Shown: positions 12,306-22,507 of the stretch, one piece after another
Layout: each line of letters opens with the position of its first letter
Numbering within the stretch: the stretch's first letter is position 1
Source: Punica granatum
Lineage: Eukaryota > Streptophyta > Magnoliopsida > Myrtales > Lythraceae
NCBI RefSeq assembly: GCF_007655135.1
Contig: NC_045130.1
Location: 13,020,001-13,084,000, forward strand
Reading direction: 5' to 3'
DNA: 64,000 bases
Program-made: the position numbers and the translations under genes
The notes under the pieces: model-generated
Told to the model about the DNA's origin: nothing
The model's database searches: none
Seen by the model: only the letters and a program-made list of their open reading frames with translations

Positions 12306-13809
12306 TAGGGGTGTTCGGTCTGGGTATTCTGTATTTTTCACGATATCCGGACCCTACCCAGTAAGAAACATATTTCAAGATTTTAAAATCAGACCATACC
12401 ATGTTGAGTCATGAAACCGGAACCTACCCGGAATCTGTATTATATTCATAGTTTTCAGAATCATGATTCGAATCGTAGAGTCGTACAATTCTACGATTCA
12501 AGGGAGTCATCCGATTCCGATTCGGGTAGGTGAGTCGGAAAATGCATAATCGGAATTGAATCGGGCTTTGAATCACGGAATCGCGGAATCGGGCCGATTC
12601 TGCGATTCCAGATCCAGCCCAGACTGGGGCAAAGCCCAGGCCTCATTCGGGCTGTCTGTGGGAGTCGGACTGAAGCCCAGCCCATTTCCCCTGAGCCCAG
12701 CAGTTTCTCCGCCCCCCCTCTCTTCCTTTCCCGTATATTTGTCTTGATCCGATCTGCAGCTAGTGCATGTTCTGAAAAGTTGTTCGCTCTTTCTTCTGAT
12801 TTGAACAGAATATTCCATAATTTGCTTTTAGAAGTATATATATTTAATGAGATATAATCCACAAAAGGGTGTGGGTTAGATCCAATTGTCATGAAATATT
12901 ACATTTACCAACCTAAGAAGTTGTTCTAACAACAAATCCATGGGTCCATATCTATGAGATGCAGCAGCGTACACGTCCATTAAAAAAAAAGTACATTATT
13001 ATAGAAATTTCGAAGTAATTTACATAAATTTTAAAGAAATTTAAACTTTTCAATCCTTGTTTATTTGAATGAACAAGGATTGATTTTTTTTACTCAGAAA
13101 GTATGCTACATATATATATGCTATTTTTTTAATTTTTTTTAATTACAAGTAGAATCTTACGATTCACGATTCGAATCGCGATTCACGATTCTACGACCCT
13201 CGACCGATTCTACCTAGAATCGCGATTCTGAAAACCTTGATTATATTACAGGTTTCGAGTATCATGTTGGAATCTGTAAATTTTTTTGTCTCGCTAAATA
13301 AAACCGAAAATGTCTCTTCTATAATCAGTAATTACGCAAAATAGAAAGTTGACATAAATTTAGATTAATCCACTATAAATCTACAACAAAGAGTAATATG
13401 TCTTATCAATCCATCCACAAAACTAAACATTCGTAATACAATCAGGCCTCATCGAGGACACACCTATCGTCGTCGAACCAAAGCTGTCGACGATAAGAAA
13501 TGCAACGATTCCACTGAGAGAGAGAGAGAGAGAGACAAAGAGGCGAAGATGATAAAGTAAAAATGAGAAATATATATGAATATAACTAGGAAAAATTATT
13601 ACCCGTTCCGAGGTACCGGTTCTGGTTCTGGTTTCGATTCTGTGTACCCTACATGCAGGAACCGAAACCGGAACCGGAACCTGTTTTTAATGGTTCCTAA
13701 TTTTAATACCATGATCCTATCATATTTTCAATACGAGTTACATGGACCCTACACTAATGAATAGGTTTCGATCGATTCTGGGTATACTCAATATCCGTGC
13801 ACACCCCTA
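12306..13809. mobile_element. hAT-type non-autonomous element (outer)
   Basis: The termini are TAGGGGTG at the left and CACCCCTA at the right, inverted repeats typical of hAT elements. They continue inward imperfectly (GTCTGGGTATTC versus the complement of GGGTATACTCAATATCC). A perfect 8-bp target-site duplication CATGCACC flanks the element (12298-12305 and 13810-13817). No transposase is encoded. Without the nested element it would be about 0.7 kb. Contains a GA microsatellite at about 13519-13538. Confidence 0.85.
12447..13239. mobile_element. hAT-type MITE nested in the outer hAT element
   Basis: The left end CATAGTTTTCAGAATCATGA mirrors the right end, whose complement begins CAAGGTTTTCAGAATCGCGA. 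A perfect 8-bp duplication ATTATATT lies on both sides (12439-12446 and 13240-13247). The subterminal regions are full of ATTCTACGATT-like repeats, which are probably transposase-binding motifs. The middle is GC-richer and has only chance open frames. A second copy of this family lies at 51772-52524. Confidence 0.85.
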
Positions 13810-14340
13810 CATGCACCAGCGTATTTATTTTGGGTGTCGGGGGACTTTGAACACCCGACCCCTCGCTCAGATTCTGAGCCTCCAATTTTCTTAAATATTG
13901 TGCTATCACCGTCAAGTCCTGTCATCTTCTCACACTTAATTGCATATATTATATTTGTATATTGTTTATATATAGTTTAGGAAAGCACCAACTTTTGTAT
14001 ATATTTAGTTATTTTTCTTTTATCCCTAACCCATTATATAACACCATTAACTATTCTTATATTATTTATTATAATTTTAACATTCTATTATAAATTATAA
14101 ATTAATTTAGCAAACTCAGTAAATTGGAAACATGCTTAAAGAACAATCTATAACACATTATATAGAGAAAACTATCACCGTCATCCATCTGCTTTCACAT
14201 TGCCATCAATTTAGTCCATCTACTAATTTTGCCACCATTTTAATACAAACTTTTGCCTTCCGCTTATTAATATGGTCCTCGACGTTAGTGGACATAACAG
14301 AAGTTTGACGTGGGTGCATTGTTGGACCAAACGGGGTCAG

Positions 14341-14640
14341 TGGATGGACTCCTCCAACTCCTCTTCCTCCTCTTCCGCCGCTGCTGCCGCTGCCCCGCAG
14401 CCATATCTCCTCCTCCATGCCCAGCTCTCCCCGATTGCCTCCTCCTGCCACAACCACCCCGAACTCCTCCATCAGTACATGAACTACACCCCTTCTCCCT
14501 CGGCCCCTACGACCCCGACCTCTCTGAGACACTCATCCTCAGCAGTTCTCCTCGATCGCCTCCTCCTGCCACAACCACCCCGACTAGAGGAACAACAGTA
14601 TCCGCAACAATCAACGTCTTAGAACACAAGAACTGATCCG
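14341..14640 (+). other. Pack-MULE cargo: Ser/Pro-rich coding-like fragment of unknown source
   Basis: GC-rich, CTCC/CCGC-rich sequence with overlapping open frames in several phases, giving Ser/Ala-rich or Pro-rich translations. One frame includes the segment FSLGPYDPDLSETLIL. It could be the N-terminal low-complexity part of the methyltransferase captured further right, but I cannot establish this from sequence alone. No intact start-to-stop gene is supported. Confidence 0.4.
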
Positions 14641-15059
14641 GCCCTTTCTCAGGCCACAGGAATGCAAATTGATCCAAGCAGCAGCATAGCAGGTGGAGAT
14701 AACTCGATCAACATCGCATCCACGTCCGCCTCTTCTAGCACGATTATAGTTCTTTTGCACCAAAATTCTATGAACTCCAGGCAGCAAAGTTCGATGGGTA
14801 ACACAAGCAGTCCATATGGAGCAGTTAGTGGTGTTCAGATTGCATTCAGATTGCATCTCCGGGTACCTCTACTACAACCATCCTAAACACCCAACCCAAC
14901 GCATCTCCATTTCAGTCACCGACACCATCCTCATCTAATAATCGGAGTTTTGTGGACATTTTGAATTCTGTGAATTCACCTGCAAATGCATCCCCTCAAC
15001 AGCAGGGAATCTTGAGCGAAGCAAATCAGAGCTTGGTCCAGAAAATATTGTAAGAAATG
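14641..15059 (+). pseudogene. Pack-MULE cargo: C-terminal fragment of a SEUSS-like transcriptional corepressor
   Basis: The readings include LHQNSMNSRQQSSMGNTSSP and, after a frame change, TQPNASPFQSPTPSSSNN and S-E-A-N-Q-S-L-V-Q-K-I-L. This order (QNSMNSR, SPYG, QPNxSPFQSPTPSSSNN, then an SVQKIxxEMM-like end) is what I know from the C-terminus of plant SEUSS/SEUSS-LIKE proteins, LIM-binding-domain adaptors that work with LEUNIG in repressing floral genes. Stops and frameshifts make it non-functional as protein. The parent gene is not in this window. Confidence 0.65.
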
Positions 15060-15063
15060 ATGT

Positions 15064-15470
15064 CTACCCCACTCAGGCTCGGCATCGACATCAGCGGCGA
15101 CACCGACTCCTTTGCCGCTGCGATGAAGTCCCACAACGTCACCGTCCTCACCGCTACCATGAACCTCAACACCCCTTACAGTGAGGCCGCTGCACTCCGC
15201 GGCCTCGTCCTCCTTCGCTAAAATGATGGCTTTTGAAGGTCAAGAACTTCTCCTGCCTCAAACAGTACAACCCTTCCCTCGGCTTCAACCCCTCCGCCAC
15301 GACTCCTCCCGCTTCTCCTCCTACTCCTCCTAGCTCGACCTCCTCATCCCCCAGCTCCTCCAAATCGCCAAATCCTCCGGCTCAGCCCTCAGGCTCGGCA
15401 TTGACATCGGCATCGGCGGTGGCACCGGCTCCTTCGCCGCCAAGATGAAGTCCCACAACGTCATTGTTTG
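15064..15470 (+). pseudogene. Pack-MULE cargo: two overlapping pieces of an S-adenosylmethionine methyltransferase-like gene
   Basis: Piece one (15070-15221) reads LRLGIDISGDTDSFAAAMKS, then HNVTVLTATMNLNTPYSEAA, ending in a stop. Piece two (about 15237-15470) reads the upstream part (L-D-L-L-I-P-Q-L-L-Q-I-A-K-S-S-G-S-A) and again LRLGIDIGIGGGTGSFAAKM. The D-I-G-G-G-T-G-S/T-F-A-A motif is the SAM-binding motif I of a plant family of putative methyltransferases. The downstream piece lies before the upstream piece and they overlap, so this is a scrambled capture, not an old tandem gene. Both are broken. Confidence 0.6.
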
Positions 15471-15735
15471 GTCTACAATCAAGCTCCGGTTTGCTTAGAA
15501 ACGGTGTCGTTTTGAGCTTGGCACATGTTTCTGATTAAAAAACCAATTCATTGATGCCGTTTGGTCCAGCAATGCACCCACGTCAAACTTTCGTTATGTC
15601 CACTGACGTCGATGACCATATTGATAGGCTGAAGGCAAACGGTTCTGTTAAAATTGTGGCAAAATTAGTAGAGGGACTAAATTTGTGGCAGTGTGAAAGC
15701 AGACGGACGACAGTGATAGTTTTCTCCATTATATA

Positions 15736-16618
15736 ACACCTACAGCATAAGAACATTGTAATTAAGCAATTTCAAATGTGTACATACATATATATTTATA
15801 TTAATAACATTCTAATTTCTTCAAATAAACTTATTATTTTTCATCAAATTAATTTATAATTAATTTAGCAATTTAATTATTTCTTATTTTAATAATAAAT
15901 TATTTATTATTTTCATCATACATATTTCTTAATTATAATTTTATTTGTTGTGAAATTAAATTATAATATGCTAAATTTTCATCGAATTATAAATTACATT
16001 CTAATTTTCACAAAACTCAACTCAATAATTTTCATCAAATAAATTATAAAATTAAATAACCTAAATTTGTATCACACATTTACATTTGTTTTGTAATTAA
16101 TTAATTAACTTTGCTGCGGATCTTTTAATTGTAAGTGTTAATTAATTAATTATATCCTAAATTTTTAGTTAATTTTAATTAATTAAAATTTTTCTAATTG
16201 ATCAAATAATTTTTTAAGCAATTAATTTTCATTTGCAAAAATAATATAATAATCAGATATAAAAAATTTGAAAGTGAATGTAGGACTCGACTCCATTCTC
16301 TTCGCAAAATTATTAGCCGTTGGGCTCCATCGGCATTGGGCTATTATATGACCAAACGGTCTTTGCGCGATTGATGGCTCCATTTATATGTTCAGCTCAA
16401 AAGAAAAACGTCTCTTCTATACCAAAATTTCATAAATATACTGTTATAAGAAAAACAATTTCCATAAAAATTTAATTATCGATGTACAAAAGTAAACTCT
16501 TAATTAAATAATAGTTTATAAGGGACTTTTACTTTTAATATTTTCAAAATATTTTTGAGTAGCAAAGCAGTTTTCTCCATCGAAAACATACTTTTGTTTA
16601 CATCCAAGTTATGTAGGG
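15736..16618. other. AT-rich intergenic DNA, nothing recognised
   Basis: Highly AT-rich sequence with no coding capacity, no clear inverted repeats and no RNA gene. Confidence 0.5.
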
Positions 16619-16907
16619 TGTTTGGTATTCAAATTTTTTTTAACTCTACTCTACTAAATTCCACTTATTTTCAATTTAACAACATATTTATTACTTTTTT
16701 TTCAATTTTTTTAACCATTCAATTTAATTTTTAATACTAAATTCTCTCAATTATTCATTACTTTTTTTCCAAAATTCAATAATAAATCATTACTTTCTCT
16801 CAACTATTCATTATCATTTTTACACTTTTTCTTATAATTTAACAACACAATCATTACAAACAATTAAAACCAAAATTCAACTCAACTCAACTCTAAAACC
16901 AAATACA
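16619..16907 (-). mobile_element. MITE, 'TTTGGTTTTAGAGTTGA' family, copy 1
   Basis: Imperfect inverted ends: TGTTTGGTATTCAAA at the left and, on the complement of the right end, TGTATTTGGTTTTAGAGTTG. The interior shares the order of motifs seen in copies at 40245-40511, 42995-43277 and 51708-52690 (ATTCAATTTTTAATACTAAATTCT, then AATTATTCATTAC, on this strand). About 290 bp, non-coding. Confidence 0.65.
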
Positions 16908-19329
16908 ATAAGCATTTGGAGTCCTCCCTTCCAATGAAAACATGCGCATATATATAAGATACCTCTTTGGGGTATGATTTTATTCTCTTCCATTTCTCGT
17001 CCAACCATATGATATTATATAGTTGGCGAGGCAAAGCCAATGTTTATGACTGGAATAGACTAAGCCCCTCTAAAATTTTCACGTTTTAATGAATTTACAT
17101 ATAGGTTTTCGAATTTTGACGGAATATTTCATATTCATCCATCAAATTAGGAAAAACTATTTTAGAATTTGCCCGTCCCTGGTTCATAACAAATTATAAA
17201 CTCTAATCGGGGCATCTTTGCATGGAATACAAGTTCATTAATGCTTATTGACTGTGCACCAATTTTTTTCTTTTTTTTGATAAGTTGAGAAAATCTGTGC
17301 ACTGTCAATAAGTCGAGCGGATTTTCTTTGACCTGGTCATGTGTGATATAATGAGACACAATGCAAAAGAGTCGTACCAAACGATCCAATATCATACAGC
17401 AATTTCATTTTGAACTGTTGGCTTTCTTTTTGACCAAATGTGACAGGTCTTATACATGTATATCGTAATATTTATTGTCCTCTTAAATCTAATTTTATAT
17501 AATAGTATATCATCTACATTTTTAGTTATCCATGGATACCTAGTCCAACAGTTCATTACATGAGAAGTTATTGGGTGAGGAAGCCAATTGAATTGCATAA
17601 AATAGAGGAATTTATGCTAATCATCCAGATAATTATCATAATTATTTTTCATTAAATGATTATTATTGATTGTTTCTTGCTATATCAGTATGAAGTAGAG
17701 TCATTTAAAATTTTATGTCATTATAGGGGGAAAAAGAATTTACAAAAGAGATATTCACTAAAACAGCAATATATCTGTTAGATATTTTCCCTTTTAATAA
17801 TTTGCCCTTCTCAAACTGAATCCTGATTGCATCCCTTCTGGATTGGATAAACCTCCATCATTTGGAGTAATTTCCCAAATTAGGATATTAGCTTTGAGAT
17901 ATAATCTATATATATATATTTGTGTCCACTTTAGTATCTGCAAATCCAATGGTCTTAACTAATCATCTGTCCACTATGAGATAAATCTCTCATAATGATT
18001 TTCTACATCCGCCAGAGTCGAATTTGAGATTTTACTTAAGGAAATTCAACGTCGAACTACTTGAATTAAAATAATATGCTACTTGTTTTTTCTTTTTCTT
18101 CCGAAGCAAGTAAGCAAAAGCCATGATCTCTCCACACGAATAAAAGAGGTGGTCAGAGGAATATTGATGAGGTTTGTTCACTGTCATTGTCAGTTTGGGA
18201 ATCAGATCATGATGGGAATGGAATTATTCAACTCCCCCAAACCTCCCTTTTTCAATTTCACATTCATTCGTTTCTCCCAACAGTCATGCCCAAGCAATTG
18301 GGAGATATGCCAAGTCACAACAATATTCACCTCATGGAAACAGGCTGAAATTGGACCTAGAATTGAAGTTTCACGATCGACGTTGTGAAATTGGAAGATG
18401 AATTTTACAGGATGAAATTGAGACAGCCTCACCATAAGAAAATTTCAGTTTGATTCAATTTAATTCAATTTAACTGTAAGTGAATTATGTTGTTTGAAAA
18501 ACTAAGCAATTTAATTAAAATGAAATGAATAATCTCGTTTAAATTGCATTTTTAAATAGAGTAAAATTTAAAATTAAGATTACCGTTCAAATGAATTGAA
18601 TTCGGGATAAATCTTGGTAGTTTTGTCGCTTGCATTCTAAATATCAGAATTTAACAGTGTAAAAAAAAAATTAAATTCTCGCATTTTGGAGGATCCCAAA
18701 TAGTCTGTTAATAATTTGGGGGACGAGGGCTTCGCCATCACTACCACTGAATCTCCCTCCCACGAAGATGGGCGGAACCTGACATGATCCGGATGACAAA
18801 GAAAACACGAGAAGCATAGAAATACCAGTCTTGTAGCCACTGTTGGATCATTGGATGAGTACACGAAAATAACCTTTAAGTGTTGATCCAACGATCGCGG
18901 GGTGCAACGAATACTTCCGTCCTAGTAAGTACTGATACTTTCCCACGAGGAGCACGAGAAAGAGCAAGGGGAATGGAGGGTCCCAACTCCATCTGCAACT
19001 GCAACCGGCAAACAGGTGCTCCGAGCGATGATTGTGTACGCCCGGTGCATTCACCTCCCCTCTACAGCTTCGCGCTCTTATTTCCCGGGAGGAGCATACG
19101 CCCGGTGTACCCAATAAATCCTATGTTTAGAGGGGGCAGTGGCGCAATAAATATTGGGGGCATGTCACCAACCAAAAATTGAAAAATCTGAAAATTGAAT
19201 TTTTATTTATTTATTTCCCGGAAATGAAAAAGGCAAAAGAATGAAAATGAGTTCTGCGTTGGGCAGAGAATTGATGGATGAACGCATTCATGGAAATTAA
19301 GTTAATTTTGCAAAAATAATTTCCGCGAA
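16908..19329. other. Intergenic DNA, nothing recognised
   Basis: No open frame with a recognisable family on either strand. The last few hundred bases before 19330 become GC-richer and probably approach the promoter of the RING-CH gene. No repeat ends with target duplications were found. Confidence 0.4.
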
Positions 19330-19382
19330 AATTCCTTCTTTCCATTCCATTTCTCCTCCACCTCCATCGCCAAAACCAACCC

Positions 19383-19411
19383 ACCCTCTCTCTCTCTCTC
19401 TCTCTCTCTCG
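19383..19411 (+). repeat. CT microsatellite in the RING-CH 5' leader/promoter
   Basis: An uninterrupted CT run sits about 50 bases before the 5'UTR splice donor at 19463. Pyrimidine-rich CT tracts are common in plant core promoters and 5' leaders. Confidence 0.7.
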
Positions 19412-19462
19412 CTGTCATATCCCCTCAGCAGCAGCAGCTGTGCAATTCTACGGTCGGCTCAG

Positions 19463-19777
19463 GTGCGTCACTTACTTGATTCTGTAATTTTCTTTGAGCT
19501 CGGTCAGCAGTTAGGTGGCCGCGTTTGAGCTGCGGATGCTGTTGATGGCGATCAATCTGTGGACGGATTGCGTATTGAGTGTGGAGTGGTGGAATTGGCG
19601 TTGAATTTCGTGGTTTTTGTGCCGTGGGAGTCTTCTTCTTTTTTTTTCTTTTTTTGGGGGGGGGGGGGGGGGGGGGGGGAGAGGACGGGCGGTGGTTTGG
19701 TTTTGGGGCTGTGAGTTCGGGGCTGTTGAAATAGAAGGTTGGGGGTTATTGTTTTTGATTGCCGGAATCTCCTGCAG
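19463..19777 (+). other. 5'UTR intron of the RING-CH gene, with a 24-G homopolymer
   Basis: The donor is CTCAG|GTGCGT and the acceptor is TCCTGCAG|AGGTG, only 11 bases before the initiator ATG at 19789. Inside, a T-rich stretch leads into 24 consecutive G residues (19656-19679). The intron placement is an inference from the splice sites and from the lack of an upstream in-frame coding exon. Confidence 0.6.
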
Positions 19778-19788
19778 AGGTGTTTTTG

Positions 19789-22507
19789 ATGCGGGGAGAT
19801 GGATCAAGGAGTGGTGATGCTGCAGTTGACGATCACTGCGGAGACGTAGCTGACTTGGAGAAGCAGGGCGGTGCTCCAGTGTCCGATCGTCCAGGCGGTA
19901 TCGACCGCGTGCCTATGGCACCGCCGCAGCCCCCATCACTACCACCAATGCCTTCGCCGCCGATGCCGCCGCTGCTCCCACCATTGCATCTGCCAACGGC
20001 GCCACAGCTGTTGCCACCTGTCACGATTGTGGTGTCAACGGGGGAGCCGCTTGCGCCACCTGAGGGCACAACAAAGGCTTTGGAATCTCTTGAGGAGCTG
20101 GCTGTGGTGGCTTCTCCTAAAAAGGGTTACTTATCGAGAAATGGGAGCTCTCATGAGCAATGCAGGTGTAGTTCTTTTCTGTGGAACTCCTTTTTTGTGA
20201 TCGTTATGCTGTTTCGTGTTCTTCTAAAGCAGATCATTTTTAGATTAATGTCTCATTAGTTCGTATTATTGGTGGCTTGACTTAGCTACTGGATCATCCA
20301 TCAACATAGATAATTTGAATAATCTGATAATTTCAACAATCTTTGTACTTTTGGTTTTATGTTGGATGTTTATGTTATGTTCAGTAGCTTAATTAATGAG
20401 CCAGTGGGAAGCAGAACAAAAAATGACCACCTTGGCTTAAGAAGTCACTGCAAAACGAAGCTCTCTGGGAAGACCTGGCTTACTTTTTCATCACATTTGA
20501 TTTTTAAGATGATAGATACAAATCTATGTTTAGGACTTGAAATGGCCTCTATGCTTCTGTAGAGTTTCTCTTGAACTAACAAAGATGTAATACTCCTGTA
20601 CTATATCTGGTTGCACCTTTCAATGACTAAAGTGAGTGCAGTATGACTTATTTTTCCTTTTCTGCACTCTTTGCTGTGCCTGGTGCTAGATGGATTTACG
20701 ACTGCCAGTTGGGGGACCTTGTTAGTTCTTTCAATTTGCCCTTGCAGTGGAAGAGTGAAGCCAGACTTTTTTATGCATCTTACGGTTGTAAGGCTAAAAT
20801 ATGTTTCATGCTGTTTTTAGAGTTTGTCAGCAGGACAAAGATGAGGCATTAATAGACCTTGGATGCCAATGTCGAGGTGGGCTTGCAAAAGCTCATCGGT
20901 CATGCATAGACACATGGTTTCGGTCGAAGGGATCAAACAAATGTGAGATATGCCAGTAAGCAATCGAAAAAGATCATTTTCTTAATTTTGCCTTCATTTT
21001 TATAGGGTTCCATTTGCTTATCAATTCAAGCTAACTCTAAGTGACTAAATCCATTTCTTAATTTTTGGTTAAACGGTGACACCATCCTATTGGCCTTTTA
21101 ATGCAGACAAGCAGCTACAAATGTGTCACCTCCAGAGCCCCTTCCGACTGTAAGTATCCTGTTTCTTCTGTAATAAGTGGATGGAACCCTATCTCTACAT
21201 TTATTGGTTTAGTTTAATCGATTTATTAACCAGTAGCAGGCATGCTGATCTTTCTTTTAGACCTTCAGCCTAATTCAAGACATGTCATATGCTAACTTTT
21301 GCTGAACTTAAATCTGTTGTTTCTTGCAAATTGCCAGAAAGTAATTATGGATAACTAATCCATGAGCAAGAGTGCTTGCATTCTTAAATGATGAAAACCA
21401 AATCAGATGTTTATATGCAAAATCAATTAGAGGGTATTACTTAAATCAATTAGAGGTGCATATGCATTTAGATGTTAGTAGTAAAAACAAGTCTCATAAA
21501 TTGTTGGGTAAATATGCTTTGTTCTCATCAGCTTTGGGGTGGTGTCCCTCGCTTTCTTGCATATTAACAAAGCAAATTTTCTGAATGCAAACAATTTGTT
21601 GATTGCTTTGAGGCCTACATCTAGACCTGGCATCTTATTGTTGTTTCTGATTGTCTCTTCTCTCATGAAATAGGGAAACTCTTGGATTTGGAGGGTCGAT
21701 CCAGCCTTAAGAGGTTCTGTTATTACAGAGGAGCGCAGGGTAAGGAACCACTCTATGAAACTTATTAATGGATGCTTTTTTTAAGAAATGCAAGGCTAAT
21801 TCTCAGTTTTTCTGCTTAAATTTTGACTGAGCAGACTTGTTTTAGTCCTCTTTGGGTTGCATTCTCAATCCTCATTGGTGGTCTCCTGTTAGACGTGCTC
21901 ATATCTGTCACTCTCGGTGTCTCGGCCCTCCCTGTGAACATCATTATCGGTAATTTAGTTATATGAGTTTTGTACAATTATCAGTAGGTTGTGAGCAAAG
22001 TCATCAGTATTGAATCTGGTTGATCGGCTTGACTGGGGACTTAAAATGTCTGGTCCGCTTGTTTGCGACACACTAAAATGCAACTAAACCGGCGAGCCAG
22101 GTGATTTCCTCAGAAAATGGTTACCAGTTGGCTGCTTTGTCTGCCCAAGGCAAAGAGCTTATTATGAATTGCCTTGACAAAATTAATTAGCCAGATAATT
22201 GTCAATATTCTATTATTTCTACTAGTTGTACTTCCAGCCAAAGATAAACTAAATAGTTAGCTGTTGGACCTGTTTAACTTCTGCTTTAACCCTTGAATCA
22301 TGCCTAGCCTTGATCAGTTTGACAACCGATTCAGTTTTAATGACTATGCTTGTTAATTTTCTTCAACGACTTTCAGGAGTCATCGTTGTGCTCGGATTAG
22401 GAACTGCGCTTCGGCTCACGCTTGAATTCTGCCATGAATGGAGCTTAAGGAGAGTCGTGCAGAGGGTGGAAACAAATGTAAATCTCGGGTACCATCCTGC
22501 ACTATGA
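19789..22507 (+). CDS. RING-CH (MARCH-type) membrane E3 ubiquitin ligase, six coding exons
   Basis: Coding exons: 19789-20165, 20821-20955, 21107-21149, 21674-21739, 21835-21949, 22377-22507, giving 288 aa with all phases matching. The first 120 residues are acidic then Pro-rich. Residues about 124-170 form the C4HC3 RING-CH finger: C-R-V-C, G-C-Q-C, A-H-R-S-C, then CEIC. Next is the family-typical I-W-R-V-D-P segment and two hydrophobic helices (SPLWVAFSILIGGLLLDVLI and VIVVLGLGTALRLTLEFC), ending R-V-E-T-N-V-N-L-G-Y-H-P-A-L. RING-CH proteins pass ubiquitin from an E2 enzyme to substrates at membranes; the substrate here is unknown. The ATG is chosen because it is the first in frame after the 5'UTR intron acceptor. 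The gene looks intact and stands alone. Confidence 0.92.

Larger units (their letters stand above)
14165..15726. mobile_element. Pack-MULE (Mutator-like element carrying host gene fragments)
   Basis: Long terminal inverted repeats of about 175 bp (14165-14340 and about 15551-15726) begin GAGAAAACTATCAC and are roughly 85-88% alike by eye. A perfect 9-bp target-site duplication CATTATATA flanks the element (14156-14164 and 15727-15735), diagnostic of Mutator-type transposition. The interior has no transposase. It is much more GC-rich than the surroundings and contains recognisable pieces of at least two unrelated plant genes (see the next entries), the defining feature of a Pack-MULE. Confidence 0.9.

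Noticed and set aside
12491..12892. 133-aa minus-strand open frame
   Set aside because: Lies within the nested hAT MITE, has no family resemblance and starts within subterminal repeats.
14272..14636. Overlapping 108-116 aa open frames rich in Ser, Ala and Pro
   Set aside because: They start in the MULE inverted repeat and are open in several frames because of CTCC/CCGC repeats, so not a gene by themselves.
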